Positions 24,114 through 34,451 of a stretch of 64,000 nucleotides of DNA are shown here, piece by piece; positions within the stretch are counted from its first letter, which is position 1, and the number at the start of each line of letters is the position of its first letter. The DNA is from Xenopus tropicalis (Eukaryota > Chordata > Amphibia > Anura > Pipidae), in contig NC_030685.2 of NCBI RefSeq assembly GCF_000004195.4, forward strand, positions 53,396,016 to 53,460,015, written 5' to 3'. A program made the position numbers and the translations under genes. The notes below the pieces were generated by a model. That model saw nothing but the letters and a program-made list of their open reading frames with translations. It did not search any database and was not told the DNA's origin.

Positions 24114-24482
24114 TTAAAGTGATACTGACACGAAAAAACAACTTTTTAAAATATGAATCTACATAAAAAGTTGCCTATAGGTCATGTTGATCATTTTTTG
24201 CTGATAGGTTTGCTTTTGTAAGTAATTGTTACTTGAAATCCCAAAACCTGACTGTTTTGCCAGCCTGACTGTCCCTTCTCAGCCTGACAGTTACAGCTTC
24301 TAATGCTAACGGCCCCCTGCTGGACAAATATGGCAGCCCCCTTATAGAGGAACATGGAGGATCAGATAGGGAATGTAAAAGCTTGGACAAATACTTTTAT
24401 GGCAAAATTATAAATAGCATGCAAAGGCAATGTTATGACAATGTTATAAAAGGTTTGATTTCTGGTGTCAGTATCACTTTAA
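24114..24482. repeat. T2-type (TTAA) MITE
   Basis: Left TTAAAGTGATACTGACAC and right GTGTCAGTATCACTTTAA are exact inverses over 18 bp, with TTAA at each boundary (24114-24117, 24479-24482). Non-coding 369-bp body. Confidence 0.92.
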
Positions 24483-24821
24483 GGTGACAATAACGTGACC
24501 CAAGAATAATGCAGTGAAAAATCAACAGCACTAGGTATCAACACTATGTAAACTGGTTCTCAAGGTGTACTAAAATCCATTGTTATAACCTCGGATTGCC
24601 CAATTTTGGCAAACACATTTTTATTAACTCCCTTTAAACTGCCATCATGGGAAATACCAACACCTCTGGTGGGTGAAATTTGATGTCAGTTTTTAACATA
24701 ACCAGGGTCCATTATGAAGTCTAAGTGGGGAAGAATGACACATGAAATTGTATTATTAATGAAATATTATATTATATTATATAACCTTGATTGATATATT
24801 TTGATATTCTTTATATATATA

Positions 24822-25149
24822 CAGGTATAGGACCCATTATCCAGAATGCTCGGGACCAAGGGTATTCCGGATAAGGGGTCTTTCCGTAATTTGGATCTCA
24901 CTACCTTTAGTCTACCAGAAAATCAATAAAACATTAATTAAACCCAATAGGATTGTTTTGCATCCAATAAGGATTAATTATATCTTAGTTGGAATCAATT
25001 ACAAGGTACTGTTTTATTTCTACATAGAAAAAGGAAATCAGTTTTAAAATTCTGAATTATTTGATTAAAATGGAGTCTATGGGAGACAGGCTTTCCGTAA
25101 TTCGGAGCTTTCTGAATAACGGGTTTCCGGATAAGGGGTCCGATACCTG
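24822..25149 (+). repeat. TA-flanked MITE, clean full-length copy (328 bp)
   Basis: Left CAGGTATAGGACCCATTATC and right GGGTCCGATACCTG are inverted; inner parts also pair (CCGGATAAGGGGTC occurs near both ends in opposite sense). TA dinucleotides flank it. This is the reference for the copies at 1171, 9543, 15269, 20359, 33386 and 43783. Here the internal site used by insertions in other copies reads CTTTAG, not TTAA. Confidence 0.9.
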
Positions 25150-25151
25150 TA

Positions 25152-25577
25152 CTTAATTGATATCATTGATTTGATAACATATTTTACACTAACTGTCATT
25201 AGCTCTTATGCTTGCATAACTACTGCCAGCTGACACAAGATGAATTAGGTGCATTGTACTTTGTTAAACATGGCCACTAGGTTGAATTTGGCCCTGAAAA
25301 TGTTGCAGCCTTAATGGGTGGGGAGTTGTAGGCAATTTAAATAAACATTAGTAAACCAATACCCATTTATTTATTGCAGTTTGCTTAGAGCTCTTGTGAC
25401 TGTGTGTTTTATTTTCCTTTCAGTAAAGCATTTAAATAGTTTAGGGTGTCATGTTTGTCTGTGGTTGATAACACTGAATACTATGTAATGTGAAGGTTTG
25501 TGTCATGGGGCAATCAGAATATCACTCCAGGCTAGCATGTCCATAGATTTCTCCATGCTAAAGGGTCTGTTTTCATG
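25152..25577. other. Unique-looking non-coding sequence
   Basis: Nothing recognised. Confidence 0.5.
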
Positions 25578-26164
25578 TTAAACGGATTCTGTGATTGGTT
25601 TTTTATGGTGAACTTTTTATTTCTAAATTACACTATTTACATAGCAAAAAATTCACTCTACCATATACAATTGTATTCTTGCACCAACAAATGTTATTTG
25701 TGCGCATGTGCATTGTGCCTGAGTCTGAGCTTTCAGAAGGAGCCAGCGCTACACATTAGAACTGCTTTCAGGTAACCAATTGTTTCTCCTACTCCCATGT
25801 CACTGGAGGAGTCCCAAGCCGGACTTGTATTTTTTACTACTGAGTGTTATTCTCATATCTACCACTTTTAGCAATACAGATGTCAGGCAGCTGCTATCTT
25901 GCTACTTTCCCATTGTTCTGGTGATCGGCTGCTAGGGGAAATGGAAGGGAGTTGACATCATTTCAATTTGCAGCAGTAAAGAATGACTGAAGTTTATCAG
26001 AGCACAGGTCACATTGCTGTGGCACCCTGAGAAATGAAGAGTATGGCTAGCCCCATGTGAAATTTAAAAAAGAATGGATTTCAATGCAGGATTCTGCTGG
26101 AGAAGCTCTAGTAACTGGTACGTTTTGAAAAAAAACATGTTTTCCCATGACAGTATTCCTTTAA
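25578..26164 (-). repeat. T2-type (TTAA) MITE, GGGATACTGTCATG family, minus orientation
   Basis: Bounded by TTAA at 25578 and 26161. The right end CCCATGACAGTATTCCTTTAA is the inverse of the left end of the copy at 28193. Internal landmarks (TTTACATAGCAAA, CACTCTACCAT, GGAGTCCCA, AATGCAGGATTCTGCT) occur in the opposite order and strand in that copy. Ends are more decayed here. Confidence 0.88.
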
Positions 26165-27317
26165 GCTCACACCTACATAACATAGGGGATTCTTTTTTTC
26201 CTTTTATTGAGCCTCAGATTTTTCAGTCCTTTGTCAGCAGAGACACTAAATCAACTTTATAGATAGGTCTTTGCTGTCCAGATGCTGGAACATGGGGGGC
26301 ACTTAACATTTTACAGAACATACAAGGGCCATGCCACCTTTTTTCTGGAGGCTGACAGAATTCTTTACAGGTGAGTGAATCCATGGTGCCCTATAAAGGC
26401 AACCTTGTAACTTTAGAACTTTAGAAAAGATTTTGAATGCTATTTCAACCTTCCTCAAAATTAGCAGCACAGACTTTAAAATAAATGTCAAAATATATGT
26501 ATACCATATATTAAGATATTTAATTCTGATGGCACTGTATAACCATTCATCAGGCCAAGTGTGGACACTATCAAGAATTGTTCCTCCTACAGATAAAAAC
26601 TCTATTTTATTCATAACAAACATACATCTAACTTGTTCAATTCTTTTTCATGAAGGATATCAATTGTACATAACATTTAAATGTATATTTCAAATAAATA
26701 ATAAAAATGTATAATTTCTTCATTTCCTTTACACTTGACGTTCATTCATAAATAAACACATGCATTCCACTGATTGTCTAATGTAAACGCATCTGGAAGA
26801 TATTCGCTGCTTTATGGGAGGGTCTCTTAATGATGCCCATTTCCATGCATTCTTCCTGGCTGTTCTTAATATGGAAGATGAAAAAATAAATAAAATTGAC
26901 TTAGCTAGAGCTTAGTCAATATTCTCAGATCTAATATGCACATTTATTCACGCTGAAAGTTATCAGTACTGTGTTCTGGTGTTCTGTATATGATTGGCAA
27001 ATTAATCTTAAATATGACATCAAAATGTATCTTTAGATCAAATGGGGCTTATACCCTTTCCCCTGGAGTGATTTTATTTTATGTTTTTTAGCTATATGGT
27101 TTTTTAAGTGCAGCTTTTGTCCTAGCTGCTAGGAGCTAAGCTCAGCAGTCACGGTGGCCCAAAGGTTTATAATATGAGCAGCAGTGTTTGGTGTGCACAT
27201 GATCCCCAGAAGTTTGTTTACGTCCCTGGTACCTGATTTACATCAGCCCTGAACCTATAAACATGTATAAATCAGTCTTCATGCTTCTGTTTACTTGGCC
27301 ACTATAGCAATCCAACA
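26165..27317. other. Unique-looking non-coding sequence
   Basis: Nothing recognised as gene or repeat end. Confidence 0.5.
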
Positions 27318-27619
27318 GTAAAGCTGGCCATACATGCACTGATAATATCGTATTATTCGGTGCGTGTATGACAAGTCGGCGAGTCGACGGATATCGCAGG
27401 AGGCTGCTGATATCAGTCGACTCGCCGATCGGCCACGTTAAAAGATTTTGATCGGGCGCCATAGAAGGTGCCTGATCAAAATCTGCCTTCAGGGCTGAAT
27501 CGGTAGAAACAATAGGATTTCTACCTCCTTATCTGCCGTTTCAGCCCTGAACGGTTCATGGCCGATTGTACGATCTTTCATGAAAGATCGGAAATCGCCA
27601 CGTGTGTGGCCACCTTTAC
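27318..27619 (+). repeat. MITE with GTAAAGCTGGCCATAC ends
   Basis: The left end GTAAAGCTGGCCATACATGC is inverse to the right end GTGTGGCCACCTTTAC. The interior has several self-complementary blocks (GGCGAGTCGAC / GTCGACTCGCC; GGTAGAAA / TTTCTACC). A reversed copy lies at 45775-46081. Non-coding. Confidence 0.85.
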
Positions 27620-27999
27620 TCTGTATTACATCCCAATATATACGGGGGGTATATGAGAAAGCGACATAAATGTATAGTTTATCTGGGATGAATTAAACCA
27701 ACAGTCCATAGATAAGATAGCAAGAGCACTGAATCTCATGGGATAGCTTGCATGACCAAATAAGTAGAGGCCGGAGGGATGGTTTTGGCGTATTTATGTA
27801 TTTGAGGCAAAGTAAAACAGTTTAATTTCTCAAACACTAGGCATATAAACAAAACTGTAAGGCAATGGGAACCCAATGATTCAGAGATATATCTCAAATT
27901 TGAATATAATCTTTAAAGTAAAATTATCCCTTGGACACTGCAGAGTTTAGATGTCATCTAGATGAGGCATACAAAAGAATTTGGGGCTATACAAAACTT
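27620..27999. other. Unique-looking non-coding sequence
   Basis: Nothing recognised. Confidence 0.5.
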
Positions 28000-28174
28000 T
28001 TATCGATATCAGTGTCCACAAAATGGTTCCTGTCTGCTTGCTATGATTATAAATTCCAAGACTGAAGGAAACAAGATTTAAATAATTTATAAAGTGCAAT
28101 TAGAGTTTTTTTGCTTGGCTAACACAACAGAAAAGGATTTGGAATTACTTCTTAGGGTGACAAGTCCCCTTTAA
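28000..28174 (-). repeat. T2-type MITE, truncated half copy
   Basis: Runs from CAGTGTCCACAAAATGG to GGGTGACAAGTCCCCTTTAA. It is the reverse complement of the first third of the element at 29651. Only one terminus is present. Confidence 0.8.
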
Positions 28175-28192
28175 TAAGACAATTCCTTGTGC

Positions 28193-28821
28193 TTAAAGGG
28201 ATACTGTCATGGGTAAAACATGATTAGTTTTTCAAGACTGATCAGTTAATAGAGTTTCTTCAGCAGAATCCTGCATTGAAATCCATTTTTCAAAAATGCA
28301 AACAGATTTTTTAATATTTAAATTTGAAATTTCAAACAGGGCTAGCCATATTCTTCATTTCCCAGGGTGCCACTGTCATGTGACCTGTGCTCTGATAAAC
28401 TTCAGTTACACTTTACTGCTAAGCTTTGCAGTGAGCTTTGGAGTAATATTACCCCCCTCCCTTTCCCCCTCAGCAGCCAATCAGCAGAACAATGGGAAGG
28501 TAGCAAGATAGCAGCTTGCAGTAGATATCAGAATAGCACTCAGTAGTTAGAAATCAAAGTCCAGTCTGGGACTCCTCCAGTTACATGGGAGTAGGAGAAA
28601 CAATAGGTTACCTGAAAGCAGTTTTAATTTGTAGTGCTGGCTCCATCTGAAAGGACTCAGGCACAATGCACTGAGATGGCGCCTACACACCAATAGTACA
28701 GCTAAAAATACATTTGTTGGTCAATAATAACATTTTAAATGGTAGAGTGAATTATTTGCTATGTAAACAGTGTCATTTGGAAAAAAAGTATAGCATAAAA
28801 ATCATGACAGTATCCCTTTAA
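28193..28821 (+). repeat. T2-type (TTAA) MITE, GGGATACTGTCATG family, 629 bp
   Basis: Left TTAAAGGGATACTGTCATG and right CATGACAGTATCCCTTTAA are exact inverses, bounded by TTAA. It is the better-preserved partner of the inverted copy at 25578-26164. Non-coding. Confidence 0.93.
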
Positions 28822-29650
28822 TATCAATGATGATGTTGGCCAAACCATATTATTGCATTTTTTTATGTTTAAATTAATTTTAGGAACCTTAAAATGTTCT
28901 ACATTCTAAAAACCCCATTTGCTTTTCTATATATGAACATTCACAGTTGATGATTTATTTCTTGGCTGCTATACTATGTAGAATAAACATTTGCATTACA
29001 CTGAAAGTGAATCCATCTTGCTATTGAGGTTCTCTGACCTTTGATCATTATATAGAGGAATTTTGGAGTCAGTGCCACTGCTTGAAATATTATCTTATGC
29101 AGCATCAACTTCTGGCAGATTCAACCCTGTTGTCATAATGAAGCAATGCATGCAGAGGGGTATTAAAGGATGAGGTGCTATTAATGAACTAAATACAATT
29201 ATTAATTTATTCAACATCTGCTTGATGCTAAGTTCGTCCTTAGCTTGCTTTGACCTTCCCTTTACCTGGTAGTAAATAGGAGACCTGGATGGATTTGATT
29301 CACGGTTGCAGCTTTAATAACAATGTAACCAACATGTAACTGTAAAATGACAGTTCCAAAAAACAGAAACATTACTCGACTGGAATGCTTGCCCAAAGTA
29401 CTCCAGTAAGTGAACAGGCCTCCGCCATGCCAGCCATCCCCGCGCTGATACACTTGGATAGGCAGGTAGAAGCAGGTATGCCTTACTCTAACCCTTACCT
29501 GTCGGGACCATTACCCAGCGAGGGGATACCCAGGGTATCAACCAATTTCTACTGAATGGGGGACTACTTCCCTCATCCCCCCACTCCAGCAAGCATTCCC
29601 CCTCTTAGCAAACTGCAACAACATACTTCACATGACCAGCCTAACTCTCC
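28822..29650. other. Non-coding sequence, unidentified
   Basis: No gene. From about 29280 the composition becomes more GC-rich (ACCATTACCCAGCGAGGGGA) and probably belongs to an unidentified older repeat into which the next MITE inserted. Confidence 0.4.
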
Positions 29651-30174
29651 TTAAAGCGGACCTGTCACCTTAAGAAATAATTTCAAATTGTTTTCTATTG
29701 TGTTTGGCAAGCAAAATAAACTTTACTTACACTATATAAATTATTTTAATCCTTTTTTCTTCAGCCTTGGAATTCACAATTGCAGCAAGCAGGCAGGGGC
29801 CATTTTGTGGACACTGATATCATAGCAGGAATTGCATTCTGCCAAAATCTTGTTTCTGTGTCAGTATGGGGGGACCTGGTGCCCATGTCCATGCACTGGT
29901 TACACAATTACATGGTGAGGAGGGAGATTAAATGTGAGGAGAGCAGCAACATCTAAGAAGTTCTGAATTGAAAGTGAAAGTAACTGTCTGCCCCACCTCT
30001 ATGCCTTAGGCATAGAGGCGGGGCAGACATTTTATGATTGACAGCTGGGATTTTAAAATGCTTTTATAATGGGTATGGATGTGGTAATAAAAAAATTATT
30101 TTGGGTTTCATGTTTAATTTGAAAAGGACTTTTATTATACAGCTTTTTATGTCTGGGTGACAGGTCCACTTTAA
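29651..30174 (+). repeat. T2-type (TTAA) MITE, GCGGACCTGTCACC family
   Basis: Left TTAAAGCGGACCTGTCACC and right GGTGACAGGTCCACTTTAA are inverse, bounded by TTAA (29651-29654, 30171-30174). An internal hairpin is formed by GTCTGCCCC...CTATGCCT and AGGCATAG...GGGGCAGAC near 29980-30030. Truncated relatives are at 28000 and 59263. Confidence 0.92.
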
Positions 30175-31120
30175 CTGAGCCACACTACTCTCCAGATTAC
30201 AATGGGCCTGTGGGTGGGATGCTGCTCACATCGCTGCTAGCTACCAACTAAGGCTTTTCCAGCTATGTGCTCCTGACTCTTCCCCCAGTGTGACTCACAT
30301 TGGGAGTAGAGCCTACTTAAGCCCATTCAAAGCTCCCCTACCTCAAGTTCTTCATCTGGGAAGCCTTATTCTAAGTATGAAGTGAAGAGTATAACCTCTC
30401 TAGGCCACAGTTACTGGACCAAAGGGTCAATTGCATTCATAAAAATGTGATTTGGATAAGGGATTATATATGTGTAACCCGCCTTTCTTTCGCACCAACC
30501 CACATGACCGTTAGCCAGCGTATGGGTAGTCACAGCAGCAGGCAAGGGGACTTGAACACATCAGGCAGAGATACTTTATAACATTTTATTGATGTGCGCC
30601 TCTCTGGGGACCTGTAAAACAGTAAGGAGAACACTGCCACTTTCAGGTACATCACAAGGCCACCAGCCCACCTCTTCTGTGGAGCTAATGCACCAAGAAG
30701 TCATAGAACAAGAACAGTGATTGTATAATGGATTTTACATAACAGAGAAATTTCATACCTGTAAAAACAGTAAAACAGTAAGGAGAACACTGCCACTTTC
30801 GGGTACATCACAAGGCCACCAGCCCACCTACATTACAATTGGCAGTTAATTCAGCATATCCCCAATAACATATTACAGGATTTATAAAACTGGAAGGAAC
30901 TGCAGTTTAGCTGAAATACATGACACATTACCATATAATGGTACTCAGCACAGTACAATAGGCAGATCAAAACAATCAAGTGACGAATATCGGCTACATG
31001 TTCCTGCCCCCAAGCGTATTTAATTCATTTGGTTGCAGGCACAGGTAGGAGCGTATTTTCGGCAAGTGTTTTTCAGCTTACCAAAATATGCACCATACGC
31101 TACATGTGGCATGAGCCTAA
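30175..31120. other. Non-coding sequence with a dispersed duplication
   Basis: No gene. 30470-30840 has an LTR-like look (starts TGTAACCCGCC, ends near ATTACA) but no matching target duplication could be read. Confidence 0.4.
30611..30829 (+). repeat. Direct repeat of about 60 bp, copies 150 bp apart
   Basis: AGTAAGGAGAACACTGCCAC, then a TTTC(A/G)GGTACATCACAAGG phrase and CCACCAGCCCACCT, occurs at about 30611-30673 and again at 30765-30829. The copies differ at about one base, so the duplication is recent relative to its surroundings. Confidence 0.85.
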
Positions 31121-31204
31121 GGGCTCTGGCACACGGGGGAGATTAGTCGCCCGCGATTAACTCCCTGTTCGCGGGCGACTAATCTCCCCCGTGTGCCAGA
31201 GCCC
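31121..31204. repeat. 84-bp near-perfect foldback element
   Basis: Two arms of about 35 bp, starting GGGCTCTGGCACACGGGGG, are perfect inverses around a loop of about 13 nt (TTAACTCCCTGTT). TAA on both sides (31118-31120, 31205-31207) fits a 3-bp PIF/Harbinger-type duplication. Core GGAGATTAGTCGCCCGC recurs in the looser copy at 52080. Confidence 0.92.
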
Positions 31205-31207
31205 TAA

Positions 31208-33385
31208 CACCTCTTTAGTCTAAGGGCAACGTCACAGCATGTGTTGATTTGGCTTAATAGTGGGAGAATGCCTTCTCACCCATTTTTCTGTGATTAAGTT
31301 GGATCCCTATTGTTCAGGATTAAAAAATATTTTTGGTTCTGGTAAAGAGGCGGTCTCCCACAGTGCCACGTCTGTAATTGCTCTAGGAATATACATAGTC
31401 TGTAGGTGCTGAGGCTTAGATAAGGTATGAAAAGGAAATACAACAAAGGTTGGAGAAAACAAGCCAAAAGGTGTTAGTTTCCCAGACATCCTGGCGCCAT
31501 TGCATTTATGTAAACTGTAACAAAATGTTTATGTTGCCACATAAATCTATTAAATCCTTTCTGTCCTGTAAACTATGGCAATTCACATTTACCCTTAAGA
31601 GTTTCAAATACAGAATGTATAATTCACAAGAGCCATAAACATCCTATGAAATGTAACCTTATGTAAAAAGGTGTTTAGGAACATTATGTTAACTTGTTCT
31701 TAGTGTCAAATATTGGAAGTCATTGCACTCAGTCTGTGACCTAGTGTCTATAAGTGGTCATGTTGAAAGCCCATGGCCCAATATTTTTATACATTATAAT
31801 AGGGGGTATATTATGCTTTAATATTAATTATCGAATGCCTATATAACTATAGAAGTCATATCATGTTAAAAATGTGCTATTTATTCTCGTGCACATGTCA
31901 AATAAAAATGCACCAGAAGTAATCTGTGATTTTACAGATTCCATAAAAAAATAGAGAGGAGCAACAATAAATATATAGGAAAATCTATAGTCATTGCTAC
32001 AGCTGAGACTTTTCATACATTTCTGAGAACTGAGTCACTGCAAAGCCTATAGGAACCCCAAGATGAAATTTCCAGTAGGCTTTGGTGATTTTATTTGTGC
32101 TGTTATCAGGGGACGTTTCTGGCTCTAACAGCCCTTTATCAAACCTAACATACTCTATAACAATAAAATGTAAATAAGCGTGTAAGGGGAGGCGTAGGCA
32201 CACAAAATGCCGCCTCACAATTGTGAGACACAATTCACATCAGACCCTGTAATGTTCAGTGATACAATTCAGGTACTTCACAATTGTCCATTAGTGAGAG
32301 TATGAGAATGTCCTTAGATAAATATCCATATTAATCAGTGATCTCCATTATCTGTAAAAATCTTAATTTCACATAATGTATGTTCAATTCCTGAGCCTGA
32401 ATGTCTACATATCTTAGGACACTAGCAAGTCCCAGGAGCAGATCTGTAATATTCAAGTTGAGCACCTTGTGTTAGTGGACCCCAGATCCCATGATACCCA
32501 TGATGGCTCAGGACTTGTGCGTGCAGTAAGGTGTAAATTCTCCAGGGGATTAAAGGGCTATGCTTTTAAAAATGTTTTCTCTTCTGTTGTTTGAACTTTA
32601 CTAGTAATAACCTTTCATTTTCTTTGCATGTTTCCCAAGAGTCATCTTTAATAACCTTCAGAATTTATTGGGTTTTGTACGTGACAAAAGCTGAACTTGA
32701 CATATAAAATAGGGAAATTTATTATGCTAGTTAGGCTAATGACAGACAAAAGAGTTCAAAGAGCAATTATTCTGTGACTTTGTCATTGTAAAGCATTATA
32801 CTAGCAGCATTAATTTCAAGTTTTATGGTGTTTTACATTTGGTTTTATGACTGGTGCATTGTTACTGCCATACCAGCGGAGACAGTCTAGAAAAACTGAA
32901 CCCCTCTATGTTTTTATTTTGGTTTTGTGGTGCTATGGGACAGAACTAAAATACAGGTCTGAATAGTGCTAATAACCCAAAAGGTACCAGATCACTTTAT
33001 ATTAAAGGAATTGGAAAAAAGCCAAGAAATTGAAATTACATCCATCCAATACTATCAGCACAGTGTCACATATACAAATAATTCTCCCAGTGCACTCAGT
33101 GCAAGTATTATTCTTCCTCAGCTTCTGAAAGTTAGCAAATGTGCAGTGTTGGGGTATAAGGGTCTTGTGAGATGGTAGCACTATAATATATATATATATA
33201 TTTAAAGACAGCAACAAGTGCTCCTCTGCACTCACCCATTATCAATATTTATATATGTCTATATGAATTTTGTGGTCACATCCTCATTGCACCCCTGTCT
33301 AATGGTTAACATTTAGCGGTAAGCACTTGAAAAAATCCTCCTGACCTTTCTTTTGTTTATTTATAAATACATGTACATATATATA
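31208..33385. other. Unique-looking non-coding sequence
   Basis: No gene supported. A short AT dinucleotide run lies at 33183-33201. About 32640-32860 reads as uninterrupted unique DNA with ATTA and TTCAAAG words and may hold conserved non-coding sequence; untested. Confidence 0.45.
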
Positions 33386-34260
33386 TAGGTATAGGACCCA
33401 TTATCCAGAATGCTCGGGACCAAGGGAATTCCGGATAAGGGGTCTTTCCATAATTTGGATCTCCATACCTTAAGGGGCTGATTTACTGATCCACGAACGG
33501 TCCGAAGGCGTCCGAATGCATTTTTTTCGTAATGATCGGTATTTTTCGATTTCGTAAATTGTCGCGACTTTTTCGTAGCCGGTTCGACTGTTTCGCAAAA
33601 TGTCGCAACTTTTTCGGAGCCTTCGCGCCGAGTACGAAAGTTTCGGATTCATTCAAGCTTCAGTATCGTGACTTTTCTTGGGCCAGGTTGGAGCTGCAGA
33701 GTGCCATTGAGTCCTATGGGAGGCTTCCAAAATCATGCAAAGTCTGAAAGTTTTGCCCGCCGGTTACGAGTGCTCAATACGAAAAAGTCGGGACAATGTA
33801 CGAGCAAATCGTAACGGCTACGAAAAAGTTGCGGCTTTTCGCGCAAGTCGTAACAGCTACGAAAAAGTCGCGACAATTTACGACAAAGTCGTAACGGCGA
33901 CGAAAAAAATCGCAAAAAATACGAAAAAGCGTAAAATGTTTGTTTCCAATCCGAATTTTTCCCATTTGGATTCGAATTCGTGGATTAGTAAATCAGCCCC
34001 TAAGTCTACTAAAAAATCAATAAAACATTAATTAAACCCACTAGGATTGTTTTGCATCAAATAAGGATTAATAATATCTTAGTTGGGATCAATTACAAGC
34101 TACTGTTTTATTTCTACAGAGAAAAAGGAAATCAAAGGAAATTTAAAAAGGAAATTAAAATTCTGAATTATTTGATTAAAATAAAGTCTATGGGAGACGG
34201 GCTTTCCGTAATTCGGAGCTTTCTGGATAAGAGGTTTCTGGATAAGGGATCCTATACCTG
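33386..34260 (+). repeat. TA-flanked MITE carrying a nested Harbinger-like MITE
   Basis: Starts GGTATAGGACCCATTATCC and ends GGATCCTATACCTG before TA at 34261. It is interrupted at 33474-34000, between CTCCATACCTTAA and GTCTACTAAAAAATC. A second AT-rich microsatellite follows immediately. Confidence 0.87.
33474..34000. repeat. PIF/Harbinger-like MITE nested in the 33386 element
   Basis: Ends GGGGCTGATTTACTGATCC and GTGGATTAGTAAATCAGCCCC are inverted; flanked by TAA at 33471-33473 and 34001-34003. The body is rich in CGTAAC, AAAAAGTCGC and their inverses, giving a large imperfect palindrome. The five overlapping short frames seen here are by-products of that palindrome. Confidence 0.9.
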
Positions 34261-34262
34261 TA

Positions 34263-34284
34263 AATATATATATATATATATATA
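34263..34284 (+). repeat. AT microsatellite at the CR1 5' junction
   Basis: An (AT)n run sits between the end of the TA-flanked MITE and the first CR1 codons. Confidence 0.9.
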
Positions 34285-34451
34285 ATTTAAATGGTTATAC
34301 ACTTTTTAGGAGGGACAGAGAGATTAAAAAGGGTGGAGGGGTTTGTCTTTACGTAAAGTCAGACTTAAAGCCATGTAATAAAGACATTACCAATGAAAAC
34401 GTCGAATCTCTTTGGGTAGAAATTTCTGTAGGGCTGAAGGTCACAAAGAAA

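Noticed and set aside
27238..27462. Minus-strand frame sharing a peptide with the plus frame at 45799-46086
   Set aside because: Both lie in copies of the same palindromic MITE; shared sequence is repeat identity, not protein homology.
33786..33900. Regularly spaced AAAAAGTCG words resembling a repeat-spacer array
   Set aside because: Spacing is irregular, the words occur in both orientations and lie inside a MITE with inverted ends; not a CRISPR array, and the genome is eukaryotic.
33470..34031. Five overlapping short frames on both strands
   Set aside because: Produced by the palindromic AAAAAGTCG/CGACTTTTT content of the nested MITE.
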